A DNA stretch of 64,000 nt from an uncultured Lachnospiraceae bacterium (GTDB lineage: Bacteria; Bacillota; Clostridia; Lachnospirales; Lachnospiraceae), in the NCBI GenBank assembly GCA_934309145.1, contig CAKRCW010000007.1, positions 62,001-126,000 of the forward strand, read 5' to 3'. Of this stretch, positions 52,336 to 61,636 are shown piece by piece. The notes below the pieces were generated by a model. That model was not told the origin of the DNA, made no database searches, and saw only the letters and a list, made by a program, of their open reading frames with translations. Numbering within the stretch: position 1 is the first letter of the stretch; each line of letters opens with the position of its first letter. The position numbers and the translations under genes were made by a program.

Positions 52336-54876
52336 TTACAGATTATACTCTTCCCTAAGCTTAGTAAACTCTTCAGACATAATACCGGCAAACTCTCTCG
52401 ACGATATAATTTTTGCATTTGCACCTCTTACTATACGCTGTATCATGCCATCGGAGGTCACGACTGTTATCGCATATTTTTCTATGTTCACATGTGTAAA
52501 ATGCTCTATAAACGCATCAGCAGTCTCATTTTCCTTAGTATGAATCACCTTTATATTATCGATTATACAATCGCTACCCGGATTGCTTTTAACCTTATAA
52601 CCATCAAATATAAGCATAATATCAAGACCGGTTATCCCCTGATAATTAGATAACAAATGAATAAGCCTGTCCTTTGCAGAATCAATGTTGTCTTTTGCAA
52701 GCTCACTTAAGCTGTCCCAAGCAAATATGACATTATATCCGTCAACCATGAGAAGCTTCTTTCTGTTACTACTGTATGTTTTTATATTTCGGTATGACTC
52801 AATTATGGTGCTTTTTTTCTTATAATGATTATGCTTATCCTGTCTCACATTAGCAGAGAAGGTTCTATTAAGTATCTCATCTATCTCCTCAAGGTCTATT
52901 GTGTAATCGAACTCACTTTTTCTTATATTATCCGGCTTATATTCCTGCATATCAGAGGTCTCACCCTCATCCATGACATGCATATAATCATATACCTCAT
53001 ACCACGGAACCACGAAACCGGAACCATGAGCACAGAACACTGAAGATGACGGATTGCTTATGTCCTCATCAGGATTATAATTCTTCTCAGCAATCACCTC
53101 ATCCTGATTATGACATCGGTCATATCCTCCAAATGATACCGTCATGCTTCCCAGACCATGTGTATACGCATTTAGATTAATCTGATAATCTCTCATGGTG
53201 TATACCGGACCATATCCATTTATAAATGCCTTATCTCCGTTTATCTCCGGAACGGAAATCTTTGCATGCATTGTGTCCATATCAGTCATTACTCTTCCGA
53301 CCATATCAGAAGGAATCTCTATCGTAAAGTTATAATATGGTTCAAGAAGCACGCACTCAGCCATCATAAGTCCCTGACGTATGGCACGATAGGTTGCCTG
53401 TCTGAAATCCCCGCCCTCTGTATGCTTCTGATGAGCCCTTCCATTAATAAGGGTAATTTTCATATCTGTTATATTAGAGCCGGTAAGCACTCCCTTATGA
53501 TTCTTTTCTCTTATATGCGTAACAATGAGTCTCTGCCAGTTTTTGTCAAGTATATCCTCACTACAATCAGTTTCTACAACTATTCCACTTCCCATCTCTC
53601 CAGGCTCAAGCTTTAGATGAACCTCCGCATAATGCCTGAGCGGTTCAAAATGTCCTACACCAATAACAGCAGATGTAATAGTTTCCTTATATGTTATAGT
53701 TCCCTTATCAAACGAAGGCTTAAATCCGAGACGCTCCTGTATGAGACATGTGACTATTTCAAGCTGTACCTGTCCCATAATCTTTATTGATATTTCCTCT
53801 GTGTGCTCATCCCAACCAGCACTTAATTCAGGTAATTCTTCCTCTAACTTCTTGATATCCGGATAAATTGCTCTTTGATTCACAATATCAGGTACAATCA
53901 ACCTGTAACTTATAACAGGCTCTATAAGCTTCATTGAATTACCTATGTCATTTCCGACTCCCTGACCGGCAATGGTATTCTCAAGTCCTTTCACAGCACA
54001 TATAATACCTGCACCAACAGATTCCGGACATTCATATTTGTCACCGGAATACACTCTGATCTGTGTAACCTTCTCATCACCAATTATATCCCTGACTTTA
54101 AGACATCCACCTGTAATTCTCATATAGGTAAGTCTGCTACCATCAGTATCACGTGATATTTTGTATACACGAGCTGAAAACTCATCACCAAAAGCCGCCT
54201 CAACTGTAAATGTATCAATCACATATAGAAGTTTTTCTATTCCCTGCATCCTCAGTGCCGCTCCAAATATACATGGATATATTAATCTATTTTTAATTAA
54301 ATCAGCAACATCGCTGTCACATAACTTAGTGTTTTCAAGGTAAGTATTTAATACAGTCTCATCACCTGAGGCTACAGCAATATCTTCATAAATTTTCGAT
54401 GATATATCTGAAAAATCAATAATAGAGTCAGATAATTCATTTTTAAGTGCATTCATAATAACATTCTTATCATTATCCGGCTGATCCATTTTGTTGACAA
54501 ATATAATACATGGTATATTATACTGCTTAAGCAGCCTCCATAAGGTTCTTGTATGTCCCTGCACACCGTCAGTTGCACTTATAACAAGAACAGCGTAATC
54601 TAAAACCTGTAAAGTTCTCTCCATCTCAGCAGAAAAATCGACATGCCCCGGAGTATCAAGCAATGTAACATGGGTGTTATCCATATCAAAGCATACCTGC
54701 TTAGAAAATATAGTTATTCCTCTGGCACGCTCGAAGCCGTTGCTGTCAAGCACAGTATTCTTATCGTCCACTCTGCCCATGGTTCGTATAACCCCTGTCT
54801 TATATAAAATTGCCTCAGATAGTGTGGTCTTGCCCGCGTCAACATGTGCAAGCACACCCATAACTATATTCTTCAT
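52336..54876 (-). CDS. TetM/EF-G-like ribosomal GTPase fused to a Rae1/YacP NYN endoribonuclease domain
   Basis: 846 residues. About 1-640 is a translation GTPase of the tetracycline ribosomal-protection (TetM) group: AHVDAGKTTLSEAIL (G1), LLDTPGHVDF (G3), FVNKMDQ (G4), and EF-G-like domains through FCAHGSGFVVPWYEVYDYMHV. After a charged linker, residues 706-846 form a YacP/Rae1-type NYN domain: KKLLMVDGYNVIFAW, IMLIFDGYKVK, VIHTKENETADAFIE and AITVVTSDG, with the conserved NYN acidic residues present. Rae1 cleaves mRNA in the ribosomal A site, so the fusion suggests one protein that binds the ribosome with GTP and cuts mRNA or rRNA there. Ordinary TetM ends near 640, so classical tetracycline resistance is not the likely role. 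Confidence 0.9.
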   Translation of the reverse strand: MKNIVMGVLAHVDAGKTTLSEAILYKTGVIRTMGRVDDKNTVLDSNGFERARGITIFSKQVCFDMDNTHVTLLDTPGHVDFSAEMERTLQVLDYAVLVISATDGVQGHTRTLWRLLKQYNIPCIIFVNKMDQPDNDKNVIMNALKNELSDSIIDFSDISSKIYEDIAVASGDETVLNTYLENTKLCDSDVADLIKNRLIYPCIFGAALRMQGIEKLLYVIDTFTVEAAFGDEFSARVYKISRDTDGSRLTYMRITGGCLKVRDIIGDEKVTQIRVYSGDKYECPESVGAGIICAVKGLENTIAGQGVGNDIGNSMKLIEPVISYRLIVPDIVNQRAIYPDIKKLEEELPELSAGWDEHTEEISIKIMGQVQLEIVTCLIQERLGFKPSFDKGTITYKETITSAVIGVGHFEPLRHYAEVHLKLEPGEMGSGIVVETDCSEDILDKNWQRLIVTHIREKNHKGVLTGSNITDMKITLINGRAHQKHTEGGDFRQATYRAIRQGLMMAECVLLEPYYNFTIEIPSDMVGRVMTDMDTMHAKISVPEINGDKAFINGYGPVYTMRDYQINLNAYTHGLGSMTVSFGGYDRCHNQDEVIAEKNYNPDEDISNPSSSVFCAHGSGFVVPWYEVYDYMHVMDEGETSDMQEYKPDNIRKSEFDYTIDLEEIDEILNRTFSANVRQDKHNHYKKKSTIIESYRNIKTYSSNRKKLLMVDGYNVIFAWDSLSELAKDNIDSAKDRLIHLLSNYQGITGLDIMLIFDGYKVKSNPGSDCIIDNIKVIHTKENETADAFIEHFTHVNIEKYAITVVTSDGMIQRIVRGANAKIISSREFAGIMSEEFTKLREEYNL

Positions 54877-55039
54877 AGGTCATTATCTCTTCTTATCTAT
54901 AATATTTTATCAATCTATATTTTATTATCATAATAACCTTTTTTCAAGTGATTAGTTGATTTTTTGACATTATTGGGATATTATATTGGGGTAATCTGAT
55001 AACTATACATTTATAATATTAATCAGGGACGTACATACC

Positions 55040-56377
55040 ATGGAGAAAATATGGAATTTTTTTGACAATTTGAACGAGGTTGTTTATGCAAGTGATATAG
55101 ATACTAACGAGCTTGTATTTATGAACAAAAAAGCTCTTAAAATATATGGTTTTAATTCTGTAAGTGAGGTTATCGGCAAAAAATGTTTTGAGATAATCAG
55201 AGGCTCAAGTACAAGCTGTGCTATGTGTAACAATCACGAGCTTAAATCTGGCTATTTCAAGGAATGGCAATCCTACAATCCCGTCTTGAATAAATACTAC
55301 CTAATTAAAAATACTCTTATAGAAAATGATGGGCACAGATACAGACTAGAGATATCTATAGATATAAGTTCACAGAATATTCAAGCTGGATTGATTGATA
55401 ACTACAAGAATTTAGAGACATTGGTAAACGAAGGAATGAGACTTGCGCTTAGTGAGCCTGATCCTGATAAGTCTATCAATATAATTCTTGAATATCTTGG
55501 CAAGGCACTCCATGGCGAAAGGACTTATATATTTGAGAGAAACATCAGAGGCAATGATGATAATACATATGAATGGGTTGCAAGTGGTATAACTGCTGAG
55601 AAGGATAACTTGCAGGATGTACCTGCCAAGGTTTGTGCAAATTGGTACAAAAATTTCAGTATCAATAAGAATATTATTATTGAGGATTTGGAGAATATAA
55701 GAGAAAAAGATCCTCTTCAATATGATAATCTTAAAAGACAAAGCATACACTCTCTTGTCGTCGTGCCATTATATGATGATCAGAAGATTATAGGCTTTTA
55801 TGGTGTTGACAATCCAACCGTCAAATCACTCAACTACGCCTCTAATATGCTACAAATTACAGGTCATTTTATGATATCATCACTCAAGAGACGTAATCTT
55901 ATGCACCAGCTTGAGCATATGAGCTACTACGACCAGTTAACTGGATTTGGAAATCGTTATGCAGTAAATAAATATGTCTCAGAGCTTCAGCCAACAGACA
56001 GTTTTGGCCTTGTCTATTGTGATATAACAGGACTTAAACATATAAATGATTCCGAAGGACACGCCGCTGGTGACCGGTTTATACAGAATGCCTGCAGCAG
56101 CTTAAAACGTGTTTTTGGTCATAATGGTCTGTTCCGTATTGGCGGAGACGAATTTATTGTTATTTGCACAGGTACCTCTCATGAAGCCTTTCTTAAATCC
56201 ATTGACACATTAAAGACTGACATGGATGAGCATTCAGTATGTATGGCTGTAGGTTACATATGGCAGGATAACACACCTTCCAATATCGATAAGCTTTTAA
56301 GTGAGTCTGAAAGGCTCATGTATATCGATAAGGACGCATATTACAGCAAACATAATATAGAAAGAAGAAAATACTAA
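55040..56377 (+). CDS. PAS-GAF-GGDEF diguanylate cyclase without I-site
   Basis: 445 residues with no membrane helix. A PAS domain (1-110, with a CAMC pair that could bind metal or sense redox) is followed by a GAF-like domain (about 125-285) and a GGDEF domain: YDQLTGFGNRYAVNKY, then FRIGGDEFIVI. The GGDEF motif is intact, but the RxxD five residues upstream is absent (FGHN), so no product inhibition is expected, unlike the cyclase at 50.8 kb. It lies one base from the convergent protease gene. Confidence 0.9.
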   Translation: MEKIWNFFDNLNEVVYASDIDTNELVFMNKKALKIYGFNSVSEVIGKKCFEIIRGSSTSCAMCNNHELKSGYFKEWQSYNPVLNKYYLIKNTLIENDGHRYRLEISIDISSQNIQAGLIDNYKNLETLVNEGMRLALSEPDPDKSINIILEYLGKALHGERTYIFERNIRGNDDNTYEWVASGITAEKDNLQDVPAKVCANWYKNFSINKNIIIEDLENIREKDPLQYDNLKRQSIHSLVVVPLYDDQKIIGFYGVDNPTVKSLNYASNMLQITGHFMISSLKRRNLMHQLEHMSYYDQLTGFGNRYAVNKYVSELQPTDSFGLVYCDITGLKHINDSEGHAAGDRFIQNACSSLKRVFGHNGLFRIGGDEFIVICTGTSHEAFLKSIDTLKTDMDEHSVCMAVGYIWQDNTPSNIDKLLSESERLMYIDKDAYYSKHNIERRKY

Positions 56378-56378
56378 G

Positions 56379-58175
56379 CTACGGAAAACTGTCTCTTACA
56401 CAGAGTGCACCATATCCTAGCATTTCATTGGGCAGATCATTATAAGTGGGCAGTCTTTTTGCACCCTTTATAAGATATGCCCTTATTTTTTCTCCATATA
56501 GATATAAATCATTTTCGTTTACAATCCCCCACTGCATTAACATGGCACATGCAGAGGCAACAAATGGCGTTGCGAATGAAGTTCCGGATACATATGTATA
56601 TCCACCACCAGAGACTGGCACATCTATATTAACTCCCGGAGCTACGATATCGGGTTTTATTATCCCATCTGCATTATATCCCCTTCCTGAAAACGGAGCA
56701 TAGGTTAATGTATTCTGGTTATATGCACCGACGCTTATCACACCTCTTGCACTTGAGGGAATTGTGAGAGTAACATCAGCCACCGGTCTTAGAAAATGAA
56801 CATCCGTACTTGTACTTGCAGCAACCGGAAGCCAGATATCAACAATTCCATTTGAAATATTTCTACCTCTAAGCCTGATGGTCCAGATTCCCTCTCTTAT
56901 ATACGAACCATCAGGTATAAGGGCAATATAAGTTTCCCTGTTTCGATTTATAGGTGTAGGGTATCCGTTTATAATCTGTATATTCATATCATAAAGTCTG
57001 TATGTAATGACCTCCTGATAGCCCGAAAATGGACCGAGCACCGTTCCTTCAGGTGTTATAAGTGATATATCTATATTATCCAGATAACTCTGCCATACCT
57101 GTATGTTTATTCCTGTCGTATATTCAGGCACAAGGACTTCAACATCGCTTATACGATTATCATCAACAAATATTCTTGTATGCCTGCCTGTATTCCCATC
57201 ATTTCCAGTCCCAACTGCTATCGATAATTTGCTCTTTCCTGATAGAGAACTTATATAATGCTCCAGTACAGAATTGCCATCATGACTTCCATAATTGTTA
57301 CCAAAGCTTAAATTAATCACATGAGGCAGATTGTATAATGTCGCATATCTCACAGCGTAATCTATTGCCAGCATAAGAGATGTTGTCCTCGGATATGCGT
57401 CTTCTGCATCAGGATTAAGTTTAACAATAAGCAAATCTGCCTCAGGAACACATGTGGCAATTATTCCGCCTACCGCTGTCCCATGTCCACTGCTATCCCT
57501 TGTGTTAACAACATTTATATTGTCATTTGCAATGTCTCTTAATATATCATTTATATCCTGTCTCGTATATACCCCTGAATTATCATTATATTTAAGGCTC
57601 TGATCCCACAGATTAAGTATTCTTGTGTTACCATTTATATCAATAAACTCTGGATGTGTAATATCTATTCCGGAATCTATTACAGATACCAGAACTCCCT
57701 TCCCTAACAGATTCACTTCCTGTCTTCTTGAAAATTCCATACATGACTGCACAAAGCCCTGAATATATCCATATCTAACATTATTATATATAAAATCATT
57801 TTTAGCTGAGTATACGTTTGAAATACGTCTATTTTCCATATTTTCATCTTCAAAACTATTACTTACATGATTTAATTTTTCAACATAAATCTTCTTAGGC
57901 TTTTCTATAAATATAATATCAGGATGCCTCGTTAAGTTATTTATACGTTCCTGTCTTATCTCTATAATTGCATATCCATTTAACAATTCATTATAAGTAA
58001 ATCCAATCTCATTACTTATTGCTTCAAGGTTACCTGTATATATTATTATAAGCTCCCAGTTATTAAAGTTCTCATTATATCCAACATTCAGATCCATAGA
58101 ATTAACCCTTTCACTGTAAGGTATCTGTAATGCAAGGGAAAATTCAGTACTAAGCTTTGTTTCGTCCAGATTCAT
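56379..58175 (-). CDS. Subtilisin-like serine protease (S8, Csp-like)
   Basis: 598 residues with no signal peptide. An N-terminal prodomain-like region (1-130) precedes the S8 catalytic domain: VSVIDSGIDITHPEF (Asp), SSGHGTAVGGI (His), the oxyanion-region motif HVINLSFGNNYG and VSGTSFATPFVAS (Ser). A beta-rich insertion lies between the His and Ser motifs (about 340-500), as in clostridial CspB germination proteases. It is close to spoIIGA-sigE, so a spore-related role is possible but not shown. GGAGG precedes the ATG. Confidence 0.9.
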   Translation of the reverse strand: MNLDETKLSTEFSLALQIPYSERVNSMDLNVGYNENFNNWELIIIYTGNLEAISNEIGFTYNELLNGYAIIEIRQERINNLTRHPDIIFIEKPKKIYVEKLNHVSNSFEDENMENRRISNVYSAKNDFIYNNVRYGYIQGFVQSCMEFSRRQEVNLLGKGVLVSVIDSGIDITHPEFIDINGNTRILNLWDQSLKYNDNSGVYTRQDINDILRDIANDNINVVNTRDSSGHGTAVGGIIATCVPEADLLIVKLNPDAEDAYPRTTSLMLAIDYAVRYATLYNLPHVINLSFGNNYGSHDGNSVLEHYISSLSGKSKLSIAVGTGNDGNTGRHTRIFVDDNRISDVEVLVPEYTTGINIQVWQSYLDNIDISLITPEGTVLGPFSGYQEVITYRLYDMNIQIINGYPTPINRNRETYIALIPDGSYIREGIWTIRLRGRNISNGIVDIWLPVAASTSTDVHFLRPVADVTLTIPSSARGVISVGAYNQNTLTYAPFSGRGYNADGIIKPDIVAPGVNIDVPVSGGGYTYVSGTSFATPFVASACAMLMQWGIVNENDLYLYGEKIRAYLIKGAKRLPTYNDLPNEMLGYGALCVRDSFP

Positions 58176-58231
58176 TATATCCTCCGATAAATTTACATTA
58201 TTAACAAAAAATCAACATATCCACACTGTTT

Positions 58232-58339
58232 TGTCAAATTTATTTTATATTTATCGAATATAGCTGTCGATTTACCATTAAAATATTCGAAATTCTCCTA
58301 CATTAAACGACGTGTTTTTCAAGTCTGAGAGGCTATAAT
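58232..58339 (+). promoter_or_regulatory. Probable Spo0A-controlled spoIIG promoter
   Basis: Several TGTCGAA-like 0A boxes occur: TGTCAAA (58232), TATCGAA (58252), TGTCGAT (58265) and reversed TTCGAAA (58286-58292). A perfect TATAAT lies at 58334-58339 without a -35 hexamer at normal spacing, as in the Spo0A-activated spoIIG promoter of Bacillus. It lies about 30 bp before the spoIIGA start. Confidence 0.5.
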
Positions 58340-58366
58340 CATGTTCATAAATCAGGGGAGGTGAAG

Positions 58367-59236
58367 ATGACTTATACAGTATATGCAGATGTCATGCTTG
58401 GCTTTAACATTTTAATTAATTTTGTAGTCTTATCTACAGCTACATATATTATGAATAGAAAAATAAGCTTTAAAAGAATAGCTATATTTTCAGTCATAAC
58501 AGCAGTAATTACCGTATCAGAATATATATTATTACTTAATAAAAGTCGTATATTACATCTGATATTATATGCGGTTATATATTTTTTTATGACTAATCTA
58601 TATTTTAAAGCTGCAAATATCAAAAACAAGCTTATAAACAGCTGTATAATATGTTTTATATTTTTCTATTTATATGGAGCTGTACAATTAACCATAAAAT
58701 CTAATACAGGTAAGCTGGCACAGATATCTGCCTGCATGGTGATTGCAACCATTTTACTTACAAAAGTAATATGCCGCATAAAATATACAAAAACAATACA
58801 GCTTAGTACATATAAGATACAGCTAACCTTAAATGACAAAATTATTAGTTGTGTCGGATATGCTGATTCTGGAAATGTTCTAAAGGATTACAACGGAATG
58901 CCTGTAATAATAATTGATTATATGTATGCTAAAAAACTTTTTAATAAAGAGTGCTACAGACTGATTGATGATTATAACAGAGGCGGTAACTTTGATTATG
59001 AACATTTTTATAAGTTAAGCAATACGGTTGTCACACCACTGCCCTATCAGACCATTACAGATGACTTTGCCATTATGCCAACTTTTAAATTGACATCACT
59101 AATGTTTTCAGATAATAACCAATGTATAAATGAGGTGACGGCAGGCATAAGTAAATACCATTTTATGAATAATGAATATCAGGTTTTATTAAATAATGAA
59201 TTAAAACCAATTAGAGAGGAGAATTCAAATGATTAG
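58367..59236 (+). CDS. spoIIGA: Sigma-E processing peptidase SpoIIGA
   Basis: A membrane aspartyl protease that activates pro-sigma-E in the mother cell. The N-terminus [21 protein letters not shown] and five hydrophobic helices match SpoIIGA. The catalytic segment is [20 protein letters not shown] (DSG where DTG is usual). GGGGAGGTGAAG before ATG 58367 decides the start, giving 289 residues. It overlaps sigE by 8 bp. ftsZ, a common upstream neighbour in Clostridia, is absent. Confidence 0.92.
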   Translation: MTYTVYADVMLGFNILINFVVLSTATYIMNRKISFKRIAIFSVITAVITVSEYILLLNKSRILHLILYAVIYFFMTNLYFKAANIKNKLINSCIICFIFFYLYGAVQLTIKSNTGKLAQISACMVIATILLTKVICRIKYTKTIQLSTYKIQLTLNDKIISCVGYADSGNVLKDYNGMPVIIIDYMYAKKLFNKECYRLIDDYNRGGNFDYEHFYKLSNTVVTPLPYQTITDDFAIMPTFKLTSLMFSDNNQCINEVTAGISKYHFMNNEYQVLLNNELKPIREENSND

Positions 59237-59957
59237 TGTTGTTAGCAATAACAAAATTAGGTTCAATGTAAAAAGTATAGCAAACTACCTTATATTTCCT
59301 AAAAATGAAGTGCATTACATAGGCGGTGCTGAAATTCTACCTGCACCATTATCCCCTGATGAGGAAGCCTTAATGCTTGAAAAACTCTGCAACGATGATA
59401 CTCAGATAAAGAGAACTCTCATAGAGCATAACTTAAGACTTGTAGTATACATAGCAAAAAAATTTGACAATACAGGAGTTGGTGTTGAAGACTTAATATC
59501 CATAGGAACAATCGGCTTAATAAAAGCCATAAATACATTCAAAACAGACAAAAATATAAAGCTTGCTACTTACGCAAGCCGTTGTATTGAAAATGAAATC
59601 CTGATGCATTTGCGAAGAAGCTCAAGAACAAAGGCTGAGGTATCAATAGATGAGCCATTAAATGTAGATTGGGATGGAAATGAACTTTTATTGTCAGATA
59701 TACTCGGCACAGATGATGATATGGTCTATAAGGATATCGAAGATGAAATAGATAGAAATCTATTAGAGCAGGCTATGACCATACTCTCTGACAGAGAAAG
59801 AACAATCATAGAGCTGAGATTTGGAATAGGCCATGATGATGAGGAAATGACACAGAAGGAAGTTGCTGATTTACTTGGAATATCCCAATCTTATATATCA
59901 AGGCTTGAGAAAAAAATAATCAAACGTTTAAAAAAAGAGATGCTTCGTCTTGGATAA
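59229..59957 (+). CDS. sigE: Sporulation sigma factor E
   Basis: A 242-residue mother-cell sigma factor made as an inactive precursor. The N-terminal about 25 residues form the pro-sequence cleaved by SpoIIGA, with [16 protein letters not shown] following. Region 2 has [33 protein letters not shown], and region 4 has [13 protein letters not shown] plus the helix-turn-helix [22 protein letters not shown]. Downstream, sigG normally follows in clostridia but is absent here. A ribosome site AGAGGAG lies within the end of spoIIGA. Confidence 0.96.
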   Translation: MISVVSNNKIRFNVKSIANYLIFPKNEVHYIGGAEILPAPLSPDEEALMLEKLCNDDTQIKRTLIEHNLRLVVYIAKKFDNTGVGVEDLISIGTIGLIKAINTFKTDKNIKLATYASRCIENEILMHLRRSSRTKAEVSIDEPLNVDWDGNELLLSDILGTDDDMVYKDIEDEIDRNLLEQAMTILSDRERTIIELRFGIGHDDEEMTQKEVADLLGISQSYISRLEKKIIKRLKKEMLRLG

Positions 59958-60000
59958 AATATAAAGAATATGGCACAGCTTTATATCCATGAAAATATAA

Positions 60001-60042
60001 AAATCGCTACAATGTGTCATATACAACACATTGTAGCGATTT
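60001..60042. terminator. Bidirectional terminator between sigE and tRNA-Leu
   Basis: A 17-bp perfect stem (60001-60017 with 60026-60042) with an 8-nt loop and A/T-rich flanks on both sides. It lies after sigE on the plus strand and after the tRNA gene on the minus strand. Confidence 0.85.
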
Positions 60043-60058
60043 CTGATTAATAATATAA

Positions 60059-60142
60059 TGCCGGTGGCGGGACTTGAACCCGCACGACGTTGCCGCCAAC
60101 AGATTTTGAGTCTGCCTCGTCTGCCAATTCCGACACACCGGC
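60059..60142 (-). tRNA. tRNA-Leu (anticodon CAA)
   Basis: An 84-nt class II tRNA on the minus strand. The acceptor GCCGGTG pairs with CACCGGC with discriminator A, the anticodon loop CTCAAAA gives CAA (reads UUG), there is a long variable arm, and the T loop is GGGTTCAAGTCCC. No CCA is encoded. MiaA and MiaB from 30-37 kb would modify its A37. Confidence 0.95.
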
Positions 60143-60179
60143 TCAACAAAAAAGATTATATCAGTATATCTATATTTTG

Positions 60180-61025
60180 TCAATTAATTTTCTTGGCTAC
60201 AACTACAAATCTTCCATTAGTTGTATGGTATGCACAGGTTGAAAGAGATATAAGCTTATCACCATATTCCGCTGTTTCACTTATATCATAAGAGGTTAAA
60301 GCTTTACAATTTGACACATAATAATCAAACTGCTCCTTATCATAGGCATCAAAGAACTGATAGTATTTGAAACCATCATAGTCCTTATCATATATCTTAC
60401 TGTAAAATGCTGCTATCACCTCATATGTACCATCACCGTAAATTGTATCAAAGGTTACATATCTGTGATTCTCATAATAATCCTTATCTGCATAATCCTC
60501 AAGCTTTCCAAACATCTTACCTGACTGCATATGATGTCCATATATAATTATATTATCACTAGGTGCATTAACATCAGATGAGGTGTCAATAAATAGCGTT
60601 CCCGGATAACTGTACATCTTATCAAAATCTCTGTGAAGATAATACTCTTCATCATCTAAGGACTGCATGACCGGATAATCTATGTCTGTGCCATCTATAG
60701 TAAGCCATCCTATAAAATCATGATTTTTAGCGTAAAGCTCCTTAAATTTCTTCTGCACATCTACACCATCTATCGTAACATATTCTATATTATTTACAGC
60801 ATCTGTACCAGAAGCATCAGATAGATCACCATTATCGTGGTTCTCTGATACATTAGAATCATAGTCAATAAGCTTTTTCAAGTCATTAACCTTATCCTCA
60901 TTTCTCTTAGTCTGCCAGAAATATGCACCAAGATATATTCCTGAACATACAAATATACATATTAAAACTATCATGCATATATTATATATAATTTTCTTTT
61001 TTCGTTTTTTACTATTATTACTCAT
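60180..61025 (-). CDS. srtB: Class B sortase
   Basis: A membrane transpeptidase that anchors surface proteins or builds pili. It has a basic N-terminus and a membrane helix (IIYNICMIVLICIFVCSGIYLGAYF), then the sortase B fold: DFIGWLTIDGTDIDYPVMQ, IIIYGHHMQSGKMFG (catalytic His) and LISLSTCAYHTTNGRFVVVAKK (catalytic Cys and Arg). The 281-residue length is typical of SrtB. No LPXTG or NPQTN substrate lies in the window. Confidence 0.93.
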   Translation of the reverse strand: MSNNSKKRKKKIIYNICMIVLICIFVCSGIYLGAYFWQTKRNEDKVNDLKKLIDYDSNVSENHDNGDLSDASGTDAVNNIEYVTIDGVDVQKKFKELYAKNHDFIGWLTIDGTDIDYPVMQSLDDEEYYLHRDFDKMYSYPGTLFIDTSSDVNAPSDNIIIYGHHMQSGKMFGKLEDYADKDYYENHRYVTFDTIYGDGTYEVIAAFYSKIYDKDYDGFKYYQFFDAYDKEQFDYYVSNCKALTSYDISETAEYGDKLISLSTCAYHTTNGRFVVVAKKIN

Positions 61026-61061
61026 AATCCCTCTGACAATATTTATATGAAACGCTCAAAT

Positions 61062-61115
61062 ATATTTTTAATAAATAAAGCCTGCATAACTGCAGGCTTT
61101 ATTTATTAAAAATAT
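61062..61115 (-). terminator. 25-bp perfect hairpin terminator overlapping the NUDIX stop
   Basis: Arms 61062-61086 and 61091-61115 are exact complements around a 4-nt loop (TAAC). The GC core GCCTGCA is flanked by long A/T runs. The hairpin includes the last 10 bp of the NUDIX gene, so termination begins at its stop codon. Confidence 0.9.
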
Positions 61116-61558
61116 TTCTTGTTTCCCCACAGATTACTCTGTTTTAAAGCAGTATATTCGGTATACGCCTGTTCAAGAATCTGCTTCTCATTTGGGAATT
61201 TAAGAAGATGATACGCCTCATGATACTTGTAGTAACCTGAGTCCAAAAAATACTCTTCCCGCTGAGGCTTGCTATAATAACTATCAGCCATCATTAGATA
61301 CCAATGAACATCTTTGTTTACCACATCATATGAAGTATTAAATGTATAATTGCTCTTACCAACATACTTGATAATCTGAGCACTTACTCCTGTTTCCTCT
61401 TTTACTTCACGCAGAGCTGTCTCGTTATGTTGCTCGTCCTTTTCAACAGTTCCTTTTGGCAAAACCCAACCTTCATACTTGTTTTTGTAATTTTTGTAAA
61501 GTAATAAAATCTTACCTCTAAAGATTACCACACCACCACAGCTTGTTGCTTCAATCAT
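61106..61558 (-). CDS. NUDIX hydrolase
   Basis: A 150-residue pyrophosphohydrolase. The Nudix box reads GTVEKDEQHNETALREVKEETGV, split here as GTVEKDEQHNETAL and REVKEETGV, with all consensus residues (Gx5Ex7REUxEExGU). ATG 61558 is chosen because AGGAGG sits 7 bp upstream; a longer reading from 61636 adds 26 unconserved residues. The substrate is unknown (diadenosine polyphosphate hydrolase-like). Confidence 0.92.
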   Translation of the reverse strand: MIEATSCGGVVIFRGKILLLYKNYKNKYEGWVLPKGTVEKDEQHNETALREVKEETGVSAQIIKYVGKSNYTFNTSYDVVNKDVHWYLMMADSYYSKPQREEYFLDSGYYKYHEAYHLLKFPNEKQILEQAYTEYTALKQSNLWGNKKYF

Positions 61559-61636
61559 CGCAATTCCTCCTGCATAGTATAATAGGTGTGTATTTATCTT
61601 TTTAATTATAGCAGATTTTATATTAGTAATCAACAA

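Noticed and set aside
52336..54876. Tetracycline resistance gene tet(M)-like
   Set aside because: The GTPase part is divergent and carries a C-terminal NYN nuclease domain absent from resistance proteins, and no mobile context surrounds it.
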